A stretch of DNA of 9,232 bases, taken from NCBI GenBank assembly GCA_964395765.1, contig CAYNCU010000173.1:1-9232 (forward strand), given 5' to 3'. Each line of letters starts with the position of its first letter. Within the stretch, counting starts at the first letter, position 1. Made by a program: the position numbers and the translations under genes. Shown here one piece after another: positions 1-7,277 of this stretch. Under the pieces are notes generated by a model. That model did no database searches and had not been told where the DNA came from. It saw nothing but the letters and a program-made list of their open reading frames with translations. This DNA comes from DATDPY01 sp964395765. GTDB lineage: Bacteria > Bacteroidota > Bacteroidia > Cytophagales > Cyclobacteriaceae.

Positions 1-2
1 CA

Positions 3-1325
3 TTAAATAAAATTCCGGCTTATTTATCCGTTATCGTTATCGCAGGTTCAACCTTGATTTTAAACTTTCTTTATTTTATAAGACCTTATACCATGTATTT
101 TTCGCCGCTGGGTGAACTTTGTATTCTCATGGTTGTATTTTCCCTGTTCATTATTTCTGTTGCTAATTTTCCGGGTTCTCCGGATTTACGGTTGAACGAC
201 AATACCAAGGCTGTTTTTATGATTTTACTTATTGCTTTCATAGCAGGCTTTTTATCAGGCCTTGTTTCTCCTCTGCCAATAGCTCCTGCAATAACCGTCA
301 CAGGGTCCCTTATCTTACTTTTATTGAAAATTGCCGATTCTTATTTAAATGCGGGTACGTTCGCTAAAATTTCGGGATTAATAATTCTTTCATTTCTTTC
401 CTGCAGTTTTTTAATGATCATTTATTTTAAAGTGCCTTCCATCAAAATATTTCCGGAACAAAAATCATTTGAGGACAAGGTAGTTTTCCACCGGCGAACC
501 AATCTTCATGATCTTACAGTTATCCAGTGGAAAAAATATTACTGGCTGTTTATCGATGGATTGAAATACCTGAGTTCGGCAGATGATTATCTATTTTATG
601 AGCCATTCATCCACCCTGCCGTTCATATTTGCCAATCCCCGAAAACCATACTTGTTCTTGGCGGCGAAAACGGTTGTGCAGTAAGGGAATTGTTAAAGTA
701 TTCCTCCATTGACGAAATTGATATTTTACCGTTAGATACTACATACTTGAATTTGGCCCGCAGTAATCCTGTTTTTCTAAGTATTAACGACTCCAGTCTT
801 CTTAATGTGAGGGTAAGGGTACTTCCGTATAATATGGATGAATACCTGTTACATCCATCACGTACCTATGACCTGTTAATTGCAGATCTTCCGGATCCGC
901 GGAGCCTTGAGTATAACCAATATTATACCGTTAAATTTTACCAGTTATGCGACAGTATGCTGAATAGTAACGGTGTTTTCGTAACCCAGGCCGGTAGCCC
1001 GTTTTATGCCCCGGAAGCTTTTGTCGCGATTCGCAATACAATCAAAAAAGCCGGATTCTCAGTAATTCCCTTACATAACCAGGTCATGACCCTAGGAGAA
1101 TGGGGGTGGATCATTGGGATAAAAAAATCGCAGGAAAAACAGAATATCGATTCAATGGAATTCAGGGAAATACAAACCAGTTGGATTAACCGTCAGGCCA
1201 TGAACCTGATAACTCATTTCGGGAAAAGCCCCGATTTCAGCGATACAACCTCCGTCAATACTTTATCCGATCCTGTTGTATTTAAATATTATTCTGAGAG
1301 CGCCAAAGCATTGGAAGGGCCGTAG
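3..1325 (+). CDS. Membrane-anchored spermidine-synthase-like protein with a degenerate AdoMet site (5' end outside window)
   Basis: The reading frame is open to the left edge, so the start lies outside; the first in-window start codon is a TTG at 54, inside a hydrophobic stretch. Compared with the intact paralogue at 3970-5511, about 70 N-terminal residues are missing. Numbering from the codon at 54, residues 1-125 are several membrane helices and residues 135-360 are the spermidine-synthase fold. The C-terminal part is close to the paralogue (30 of 48 residues identical by hand across TQAGSP to GEWGW). The presumed catalytic D278 and D281 in DLPDP are kept. Three AdoMet-binding elements are changed: GGGDG is GGENG (203-207), the ribose-binding Asp of VDID is Pro226, and the adenine-side DD is Tyr259-Asn260. 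Family membership is firm; enzyme activity is doubtful, and a pseudoenzyme or altered cofactor use is inferred. The frame shows no stop or frameshift, so it is not a decayed gene. The flavoprotein gene follows 170 bp downstream. Confidence 0.85.
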   Translation, partial: LNKIPAYLSVIVIAGSTLILNFLYFIRPYTMYFSPLGELCILMVVFSLFIISVANFPGSPDLRLNDNTKAVFMILLIAFIAGFLSGLVSPLPIAPAITVTGSLILLLLKIADSYLNAGTFAKISGLIILSFLSCSFLMIIYFKVPSIKIFPEQKSFEDKVVFHRRTNLHDLTVIQWKKYYWLFIDGLKYLSSADDYLFYEPFIHPAVHICQSPKTILVLGGENGCAVRELLKYSSIDEIDILPLDTTYLNLARSNPVFLSINDSSLLNVRVRVLPYNMDEYLLHPSRTYDLLIADLPDPRSLEYNQYYTVKFYQLCDSMLNSNGVFVTQAGSPFYAPEAFVAIRNTIKKAGFSVIPLHNQVMTLGEWGWIIGIKKSQEKQNIDSMEFREIQTSWINRQAMNLITHFGKSPDFSDTTSVNTLSDPVVFKYYSESAKALEGP

Positions 1326-1495
1326 ATAGCTCAAAGCGTAAAGTTGAAAGATCAGGTCACATGGTCCCGTTTGCCGGCTTGTAAACATTTTTTATAAGTC
1401 TTTTGCAAGAAATATTCGATTCACAGGAAATTAAATTTGTTTTTGGGGAAATTTTGGTTCTTTTTATTTTAAAATTATGAGCTGAATTTTTTTCA
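1326..1495. other. Intergenic region between the spermidine-synthase-like gene and the flavoprotein gene
   Basis: This 170-bp AT-rich gap contains no convincing gene. A weak hairpin (1378-1385 with 1402-1409, 16-nt loop) lacks a following T-run, so I do not call it a terminator. The right-hand third contains a possible promoter, listed separately. Confidence 0.6.
1442..1472 (+). promoter_or_regulatory. Possible Bacteroidota-type promoter for the flavoprotein gene
   Basis: TTTG at 1442-1445 is followed after exactly 19 nt by TATTTTAA at 1465-1472. This compares with the Bacteroidota consensus TTTG (-33) and TAnnTTTG (-7): the first element is perfect and the second matches 6 of 8 when the two free positions are counted. 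The spacing would place the transcript start roughly 15-20 nt before the ATG at 1496. In such AT-rich DNA a match of this kind can occur by chance, so the call is tentative. Confidence 0.25.
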
Positions 1496-3001
1496 ATGAA
1501 CAGAAGGGATTTTATCAGGCTATCCTCATTGTCAATGCTACCCCTATTGGCTTCCTGCAACAGGGACAGCTCTGAAAAGTATGATATTGAAATTTCAACC
1601 GACATGCCGGTGGGGCATCTTATTTTCAGCAAACAAAATTTTAAGCAGGAAAAATCTCTAAAGTATGAGTACCTGGTGGTTGGCGGGGGAATTGCCGGGC
1701 TCGCTGCCGCCTGCAGCCTTCAAGACAAGGATTTTTTACTTTGTGAATTATCCGGTGAGGTCGGGGGAAGCTCAGGAAGCATTTCAATCGGTGGTAACCG
1801 TTACGCGCAGGGAGCTCATTACGACCTGGCTTACCCGGGTTATTTCGGAGAAGAAACCCTGGGATTCCTCGAAAATTTAAAAATCATTGAGTATAATTCT
1901 TTTACGCGGCTTTGGGAATTCAGGGATAAGCAATATGTAATAAATCCCATCAATGAATCCAGGTGCATATCTCATGACACTTACAGGAATGATGTTATTC
2001 CTGATGACCCGGCCAGGGCCGTCTTTCAGGATCTGCTCGATCCGTATAAGAATCATATGAAAATGCCGACCCGGCTTATCACAGAAGATTATCGCAATCT
2101 CAATGAGATTACATTCGCCGGCTTCCTCAGCGATAAATTAACAGCAAGCCGGGAATTTATGCATGCCATCGACTATAATATGCTCGACGATTACGGGGGC
2201 ACTGCTGCGGAAGTATCTGCTCTGGCCGGAATTCATTATTACCAGTGCCGGCCGTATTTTTATCAACCTGTCGAATTATTTTCCCCGCCCCAGGGCAATT
2301 ATTATTTTATAGGGAAAATGCTTGAAAAGCTTCCCCTTGAAAGGATCAGGACCGGATGCCTTATCAGCAGGATTGAAAAATCAGGTGATGAATTTAATGT
2401 AGAAATCATAAATGTAAATGGCCCGGAAATTATTAAACTGGAGGTCAGGAAAATTATCTATGCCGGCCAGAAACATGCTTTAAAATATGTATTTCCGGAA
2501 GATCAGAAACTTTTTACCGGCAACAGTTATGCGCCCTGGCTTGTCATGAATCTGATTGTTGACAATCTATACGAAGAACATGCTTTCTGGCAGAATGAAA
2601 TTTTGTATGAAAATCCCAATCTCCTGGGATTTGTAGACTCCCGTGCGCAGTGGCATAAAAAAAGCGACGCGCACATCATCACTGTTTATTATTGTTTCAA
2701 ACCTTCTCAGCGACTGATCCTCGCCAATATTAATCAGAATAAGAACAGGATAGCGGACCAGACCATTCGATATGTTTCGGATTATTTCAAAATCCCGTTA
2801 GCAGGCAAGATCCGGAAAATATATATTAAAGTCCTCGGACATGCCATGCCTGTACCGGGAATTAATTACCTTTTTCATGATAAAAACGACGAACGTTCCT
2901 GTAAAAATCTGGTCTATGCCGGTGTAGACAACAGCCGGCTGCCCTTGTTATTTGAAGCTCTGGATTCCGGAATATATGCTTCCGGGCTTCTGAAAGAATA
3001 A
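1496..3001 (+). CDS. Exported FAD-dependent amine-oxidase-like lipoprotein
   Basis: This 501-residue flavoprotein belongs to the amine oxidase/phytoene desaturase-like superfamily. Residues 1-21 look like a twin-arginine signal (RRDFIRL, residues 3-9) ending in a lipobox LASC with Cys21 as the lipidated residue, so the folded flavoprotein is probably exported by Tat and anchored to a membrane. The FAD-binding Rossmann motif is VVGGGIAGL (61-69), the acidic ribose ligand is probably Glu84, and the usual downstream Gly pair is G90-G91. The C-terminal FAD motif is YAGVDNS (474-480) followed by ALDSGIYASG. The electron donor cannot be read from sequence; a polyamine or other amine is plausible because the gene sits next to two spermidine-synthase-like genes, but this is inference. 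Start at ATG 1496 is fixed by the signal peptide. The transporter gene begins 61 bp downstream, so co-transcription is likely. Confidence 0.85.
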   Translation: MNRRDFIRLSSLSMLPLLASCNRDSSEKYDIEISTDMPVGHLIFSKQNFKQEKSLKYEYLVVGGGIAGLAAACSLQDKDFLLCELSGEVGGSSGSISIGGNRYAQGAHYDLAYPGYFGEETLGFLENLKIIEYNSFTRLWEFRDKQYVINPINESRCISHDTYRNDVIPDDPARAVFQDLLDPYKNHMKMPTRLITEDYRNLNEITFAGFLSDKLTASREFMHAIDYNMLDDYGGTAAEVSALAGIHYYQCRPYFYQPVELFSPPQGNYYFIGKMLEKLPLERIRTGCLISRIEKSGDEFNVEIINVNGPEIIKLEVRKIIYAGQKHALKYVFPEDQKLFTGNSYAPWLVMNLIVDNLYEEHAFWQNEILYENPNLLGFVDSRAQWHKKSDAHIITVYYCFKPSQRLILANINQNKNRIADQTIRYVSDYFKIPLAGKIRKIYIKVLGHAMPVPGINYLFHDKNDERSCKNLVYAGVDNSRLPLLFEALDSGIYASGLLKE

Positions 3002-3062
3002 AACAAACGGGTCTTCACCTTCCGGGAAATCATTAGTTTTGCGGTGAATTAAACCAATAAAC

Positions 3063-4034
3063 TTGTTAGAAAAAAATCCGGCGTTAAAAGGAATTCTCCT
3101 GGCGGGCACTACAGCTTTGTTCTGGGGTGTTTTAGCCATTATTCTCAAATATACGGTAGCCTACGTTCACCCCTATTCCATTGTATGGATCCGCTACCTG
3201 ATTGCATTTCTTGCCATGATGGCCTGGTTCCTCGTAACTGATAAAAAAAAGCTTAGTATCATTGCCCGCCCCCCGGTTTTATTACTGGCCGGTGCCTTTT
3301 TCCTGGCCATGAATTATATCGGTTATATGCAGGGTATAACTTATTCAGGTCCTGAAAATGCACAAATTCTTATTCAGCTCGGCCCGATCCTCCTGGCGGT
3401 AGCCGGTATCGTGTTTTTTCGCGAACGATTATCGTTCAGACAATTCATTGGTTTCATGGTGACCGGGATCGGCCTGGTACTTTTTTTCAGAGATCAGTTC
3501 AGTCATGCAATTGTGAGCAAAAGTAATTACAGGATCAGCGTCATCTATATTGTTTTTGCTGCGATTTCATGGTCTATCTATGCCGTATTTCAGAAAAAAC
3601 TGGTCCGGACATGGCCTTCACAACAATTAAACCTTGTCATTTTCGGGCTGCCCGTATTACTTTTTCTTCCTTTCGTACAGTTCTCCGATTTTGTTAATCT
3701 CAGTTTTTATAAGTGGCTTATTCTTTTATTCCTTGGGATGAACACAGTGATAGCCTATGGCGCCTTTGCTGCTTGTTTAAAATATATTGAAGCGAACAAG
3801 GCAAGTATTATCATAACCCTGAATCCGATTATAACTTTTCTGGTGATAGCCATATTAACACAATGGAATGTAAAATGGATAAGTCGTGAAAATGTAACAA
3901 TCTTCGGCTTCATCGGGGCGGCTTTTGTATTGACCGGGGCAATCCTGGCCATTATGCCGAAGCGAAAAATCAATAGAGATCCCAGTTCCCGTTCAGATAG
4001 TACTTATAAAGTACAGGATCATGAAGCGTATTGA
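3063..4034 (+). CDS. EamA/DMT-superfamily 10-helix transporter
   Basis: This 323-residue inner-membrane protein has the two-repeat EamA architecture: five helices in about residues 8-142 and five in about 156-298. Typical repeat features are visible, including the FWG near the end of helix 1 (20-22), the GPENAQIL...GPI segment (96-108) followed by FFRERLS (118-124), and the equivalent EANKASII...NPI in repeat two (243-256). EamA proteins export or exchange small metabolites such as amino acids or nucleosides; the substrate here is unknown. The start is a TTG at 3063. A stop in frame lies at 3045-3047 and the next in-frame Met is about residue 52, inside the membrane region, so TTG (or the nearby ATT/ATA) must be used. 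The last 21 residues, a polar tail rich in Ser, Asp and Arg, are encoded antisense to the end of the convergent spermidine synthase gene. The position beside the flavoprotein suggests transport of a related compound, which is inference only. Confidence 0.9.
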   Translation: MLEKNPALKGILLAGTTALFWGVLAIILKYTVAYVHPYSIVWIRYLIAFLAMMAWFLVTDKKKLSIIARPPVLLLAGAFFLAMNYIGYMQGITYSGPENAQILIQLGPILLAVAGIVFFRERLSFRQFIGFMVTGIGLVLFFRDQFSHAIVSKSNYRISVIYIVFAAISWSIYAVFQKKLVRTWPSQQLNLVIFGLPVLLFLPFVQFSDFVNLSFYKWLILLFLGMNTVIAYGAFAACLKYIEANKASIIITLNPIITFLVIAILTQWNVKWISRENVTIFGFIGAAFVLTGAILAIMPKRKINRDPSSRSDSTYKVQDHEAY

Positions 4035-5511
4035 CCCTGACTTCTTTATAATGATCCAATTTTAAATCTTTTCCGAAAGATGTCATCATGACCATGGCGT
4101 CCTTGTCCAGCCAGCGTGTCGGAATTCCTGAAAGATCGATATGCTGCAGTCCCTGTTTAAGTTCTTCAGAAGTAAGACTTTTAGCCCCTATCACCCAGCC
4201 CCATTCCCCCAGGGTAACCACCTGGTTATGCATCGGAACGCAAGAAAATCCTGCGGCTTCCATCGTTTTCTGAATACACTGAAAGGCACGAGCGGCAAAA
4301 TATGGGCTTCCCGCCTGGGTAATGATCAATCCGTTCGGCCGTAACTGGCGATGGCATAATTCGTAAAATTCAAGCGAAAACAGTCTTCCCAATTCAACCG
4401 TCTTGGGATCGGGCAAATCGATGATAATCACATCAAAATACTTCCTGGTATCTTCAAGATATTGGTAGGCATCATCAATGATTATATTAACCTTAGGGTC
4501 CGAAAACGAATTTTTATTCAATTCGGTAAGTACCGGGTGGGTTTTAGCCAATTTTATCATCTCCGGGTCAATATCTACGAGGGTTATTGTTTTTACATTT
4601 TTATACTTTAATATTTCCCTTACTGCGCAACCGTCACCTCCTCCCAATACGAGGACATCCTGGGGCGCAGGAGAAAGACTCATAACTGAATGCACCAGGG
4701 GTTCATGGTACAAATATTCATCCAGTGTGCTCAGTTGTTCATTCCCATTGATATAAAGCCAATAGTCTCCTTTATACTGGGTGATAACAAGACGTTGATA
4801 TCGTGTTTGTTCGGAAAAGATCACTTTATCTTTATATCGGAGCTGTTCGCCTTTATCAATAATCGCTGAAGCGGAGGTAAAGCCCGCCAACCAGATCAGT
4901 ACGATGGCGGCAGCACCTGTCAATAATTTTCTTTTTACCCCGGCTTGCAAAGCTTGCCAAAGGAAAATTAACAGGGTCAGGGCCACTGCAAAATTTACAG
5001 CACCCAATACAAAGGGGGTATAGGTTATCCCTAAAAAGGGCAGTCCCACAAAGGCAAAGAAAATCCCGCCGATAAGACTACCGTAATAATCCTTCTCAAG
5101 CACCGATGAAATATTTACCCGCAGGATTTCAAATTCTTCATTAAGTCTTACGACAAGCGGGATTTCCATGCCGATCATAAGCCCAATGATGATGCTTAAA
5201 GTATATATTACAAGACCCGTATATTCCGAAAAGGCGGCGGCGGAATAAGAGATTACAGAAGTAAGTGAAACCAGCAGGGACAGGGAAAATTCGATCAGGA
5301 TAAATGTCTGAATGAGGTTATGTTCAAAATATTTGCTTATCCTGCTTCCCAGGCCCATGGAGAACAGCATAATGGAAACGATCATGGTCCACTGTACCAC
5401 CGAATCCCCGAGAAAATATGTAGCCAGTGTGGAAAGCACATATTCCGCCACAATGCCGGACAGGCCGGTTGCAAAAAGTGATACTTTTAGAATATTCGAT
5501 CTTAGTCCCAT
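3970..5511 (-). CDS. Seven-helix membrane-anchored spermidine synthase-like aminopropyltransferase
   Basis: This 513-residue protein joins an N-terminal membrane region of about seven helices (near residues 9-32, 37-55, 66-91, 97-120, 144-160, 165-186, 197-217) to a full spermidine synthase fold (about 225-445) and a C-terminal extension. Family members move an aminopropyl group from decarboxylated AdoMet to an amine. The AdoMet site is complete: GGGDG (290-294), ribose-binding Asp313 in LVDIDP, and Asp346-Asp347 in IIDDA. The catalytic-site motif is DLPDP, with Asp365 the likely catalytic residue and Asp368 nearby. HNQ...GEWGW (428-439) closes the active-site region. The extension ends in VNTLHDPVLYKYY, matched by VNTLSDPVVFKYY in the paralogue at 3-1325, so it is a shared feature. 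The ATG at 5511 opens the first helix. It lies 135 bp below the double DUF350 gene and behind a terminator, so it may have its own promoter. The amine substrate cannot be told from the sequence. Confidence 0.9.
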   Translation of the reverse strand: MGLRSNILKVSLFATGLSGIVAEYVLSTLATYFLGDSVVQWTMIVSIMLFSMGLGSRISKYFEHNLIQTFILIEFSLSLLVSLTSVISYSAAAFSEYTGLVIYTLSIIIGLMIGMEIPLVVRLNEEFEILRVNISSVLEKDYYGSLIGGIFFAFVGLPFLGITYTPFVLGAVNFAVALTLLIFLWQALQAGVKRKLLTGAAAIVLIWLAGFTSASAIIDKGEQLRYKDKVIFSEQTRYQRLVITQYKGDYWLYINGNEQLSTLDEYLYHEPLVHSVMSLSPAPQDVLVLGGGDGCAVREILKYKNVKTITLVDIDPEMIKLAKTHPVLTELNKNSFSDPKVNIIIDDAYQYLEDTRKYFDVIIIDLPDPKTVELGRLFSLEFYELCHRQLRPNGLIITQAGSPYFAARAFQCIQKTMEAAGFSCVPMHNQVVTLGEWGWVIGAKSLTSEELKQGLQHIDLSGIPTRWLDKDAMVMMTSFGKDLKLDHYKEVRVNTLHDPVLYKYYLNGNWDLY

Positions 5512-5589
5512 ATATAAATCATTATCAACAGTAAATATTACGAAATTTATTTTTTATTTGAGTCATCAGGAGTATCAAGCAGCCATTAT
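5512..5589 (-). promoter_or_regulatory. Upstream region of the 7-TM spermidine synthase-like gene
   Basis: This AT-rich stretch lies between the terminator and the ATG at 5511 and must hold any independent promoter. On the minus strand TAAATTTC matches the TAnnTTTG box except for its last base, but there is no TTTG at the expected 19-21 nt distance. I therefore see no convincing promoter; read-through from the upstream operon is the alternative. Confidence 0.2.
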
Positions 5590-5624
5590 CTAAAAAAAAA
5601 GGCATTCCAAAAAAGAAATGCCTT
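5590..5624 (-). terminator. Rho-independent terminator after the DUF350 gene
   Basis: An 8-bp perfect stem is formed by AAGGCATT (5599-5606) and AATGCCTT (5617-5624) around a 10-nt loop. Read on the minus strand, the stem runs straight into a run of nine T residues that begins within its last two bases. On the plus strand no T-run follows, so it acts on minus-strand transcripts only. It sits 23 bp beyond the stop of the double DUF350 gene, before the spermidine synthase-like gene, and so either ends the operon or reduces read-through. Confidence 0.85.
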
Positions 5625-5646
5625 ACAAATAAAAGGATTAAATATT

Positions 5647-6495
5647 TTATAAAGTCCAGGTTATGATAATAGATCCTCCGATATAAGCGAAGGCCTCGAT
5701 AATTCCCGCGCCGACATTAGGTCTTTCCTGGTTGATCAGCTCATCGGTAAGATTCTGCCCCGGTAATAATACTTTATCTGCAGCCCACCGGGCCACCGGC
5801 AGGAACAAAAGTCCCAGGCCGACATCTATTCCAATGGTTTGAAAAGTAACTGGCCAGCTGATGAAATCTTTCATCAGGGCGAACCGGATCAGGTTGGCAA
5901 TAGCGATCAGTGCGCCCGCGAAACCTATTCCGACCGCTACGTTATCGCGTTCGATATGTTCCTGTAAATTATACGGCAGGATCCAGCTATAGACGAATGC
6001 CGTCAGGATCAGGAGGGCCACACCCACCACCCAATAGGATAAAGCGGTGAATACAGTGCCTCCTTCGGTAGTCAGGGAAGCCAGTATAATTAACCCGGTT
6101 GAAATGGCTAATGCAGCTTCAACAACGCCGGTACCGACATTCTGGTCCCGGGTAATTTCTTTCTGCACACTGAATTTCCGGAGGATAAACTGGCTGTTGA
6201 CAATTACCGAAAGATTGAGAAGCAATATCCCTGTAAGGCCATAAGCTATTGTATAAACAACATCCATAAGGAATCCCTGGCTTACACCGGCCAGGGCGCC
6301 GCCGATGGAAAGGATCAGGCCTACAAAATAACCTGTATGGGCCACGGCAAATGCAAGGTTATCTTTAAAAACAAGTTCTTCCTTAACGTTAATATTCGGA
6401 TTAAATAATTGGTAGGCAATTTTGCCAACATACATAAGGCCAAAGGTGATCAGCAGGAACACCAGCGTTGATAATATCGAGTCGACGATGCTCAT
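5647..6495 (-). CDS. Double DUF350 (YjfL-like) integral membrane protein
   Basis: This 282-residue protein is almost entirely membrane helix and consists of two DUF350 units, about residues 5-142 and 150-282. The E. coli member YjfL is roughly half this size, with one unit. The duplication can be read directly: FKDN (43-46) in repeat one corresponds to ERDN (182-185) in repeat two, and NVGTGVVEA (119-127) corresponds to NVGAGIIEA (260-268), each followed by a hydrophobic helix. No enzyme motif is present. DUF350 proteins are of unknown function and are commonly found beside PspA homologues and polyamine-related enzymes; a channel or membrane-scaffold role is only a guess. The ATG at 6495 is 31 bp after the stop of the lipoprotein gene, and a strong terminator follows the stop, so this is probably the last gene of the transcript that starts at the DUF2170 gene. 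Confidence 0.88.
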   Translation of the reverse strand: MSIVDSILSTLVFLLITFGLMYVGKIAYQLFNPNINVKEELVFKDNLAFAVAHTGYFVGLILSIGGALAGVSQGFLMDVVYTIAYGLTGILLLNLSVIVNSQFILRKFSVQKEITRDQNVGTGVVEAALAISTGLIILASLTTEGGTVFTALSYWVVGVALLILTAFVYSWILPYNLQEHIERDNVAVGIGFAGALIAIANLIRFALMKDFISWPVTFQTIGIDVGLGLLFLPVARWAADKVLLPGQNLTDELINQERPNVGAGIIEAFAYIGGSIIITWTL

Positions 6496-6526
6496 AATAT
6501 TTCTTTATCTAGAGATTTCGAATACT

Positions 6527-7267
6527 TTACTTCCCGGATCCGCTGCTTCTTGAACGGGACGACGGGCTGAATCTTGAACTGGATCGTGTGCTTCGGCTTG
6601 TAGATCCCCGGACCCTGTCCCTGAAACTGTTATTGGAAGAATTACTGTTCCAACGAGAGGCGGTTCGGCCACTGTTATACTTACTCCCTGTTCCATACAT
6701 GTACATACCCGTCCCCATGGAAGGACCATAATAACTTCTGCCGGTCCCGTAATAATTTGAATGATAATCCGACCAGTAAGATCTCCGTACCGGATACGTC
6801 ATGAGATTGAACATGGATGACATAAAAGCATACTGCCCGTAAAACTGCCAGAAGCTATACCCGTTATTATCCACCCAGTGCCCATAAGTCGGATTGCCGA
6901 TGTAGGAACCATAACCCGGCGGGCTTACTGTTTTATCCAGCTTGCCGTCCGTTTTGGCGGCAATCTCCATTCCCATATTATTTATATTGGCCAGAAAATA
7001 ATCTTTGCTCACGGGATACCAGTCGGTAATACTTTCCTTGGGTCCACCCGAAGCACTGTCACCCTGGATAATCTGATACTGGTGAAAATATTTTTTAAAA
7101 AATGTACCCTGGGTATTCATATCGTAAAGAATGATCGTAAAATCATTTACCTGATTGAGGCTTTTAATGATGTCGTCGACTGGTTTTTTAGTAAGATCCG
7201 GTTGGTTCCCGCAGGAAGATAATAAAAGAATGACAAGTACAGTGAAGGTTTTTTTGATAAAGTTCAT
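6527..7267 (-). CDS. Lipoprotein with Tyr/Gly- and Ser/Arg-rich tail
   Basis: I do not recognise a named family for this 246-residue protein. Residues 1-18 form a basic and hydrophobic signal peptide ending in the lipobox LSSC, so Cys19 is the likely lipidated residue. Residues 22-115 look like a small folded region. Residues 116-198 are rich in Tyr, Gly, Trp and Asn (for example PPGYGSYIG and RSYYGPSMGTG). Residues 199-246 contain 19 Ser and 10 Arg among 48 residues and end in SSGSGK, so the tail is basic and probably disordered. It sits just before the DUF350 gene; in E. coli the DUF350 gene yjfL is next to yjfM (DUF1190), whose product also ends in a Ser/Gly/Arg-rich tail, so a similar role is plausible without proven homology. 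The gene starts 10 bp after the DUF4178 stop, consistent with one operon. An envelope location is likely; which membrane is unclear. Confidence 0.85.
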   Translation of the reverse strand: MNFIKKTFTVLVILLLSSCGNQPDLTKKPVDDIIKSLNQVNDFTIILYDMNTQGTFFKKYFHQYQIIQGDSASGGPKESITDWYPVSKDYFLANINNMGMEIAAKTDGKLDKTVSPPGYGSYIGNPTYGHWVDNNGYSFWQFYGQYAFMSSMFNLMTYPVRRSYWSDYHSNYYGTGRSYYGPSMGTGMYMYGTGSKYNSGRTASRWNSNSSNNSFRDRVRGSTSRSTRSSSRFSPSSRSRSSGSGK

Positions 7268-7277
7268 GAGAATAAAT

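Noticed and set aside
54..1325. The TTG at 54 as the true start of the left synthase-like gene
   Set aside because: The frame continues upstream with hydrophobic codons to the window edge, and the paralogue predicts about 70 more residues, so the start is outside the window.
1378..1409. Hairpin after the left spermidine-synthase-like gene as a terminator
   Set aside because: The stem is A/T-rich with a G-U pair and a 16-nt loop, and no T-run follows it.
1357..1632. A 91-codon minus-strand open frame across the start of the flavoprotein gene
   Set aside because: It overlaps the flavoprotein's signal-peptide region on the opposite strand, has no recognisable domain, and its composition looks random.
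4088..4756. Several short plus-strand frames opposite the synthase domain
   Set aside because: They lie antisense to the conserved catalytic region and have no recognisable content.
3..5511. The two spermidine-synthase-like genes as a recent duplication or assembly artefact
   Set aside because: They are clearly diverged: 30 of 48 residues match in the best-conserved stretch, and the cofactor site and the membrane region differ strongly.
6505..6729. A 74-codon minus-strand frame inside the tail of the lipoprotein gene
   Set aside because: It is a frame-shifted reading of the repetitive Ser/Arg codons; the lipoprotein frame has a clear signal peptide and continuous coding sense.
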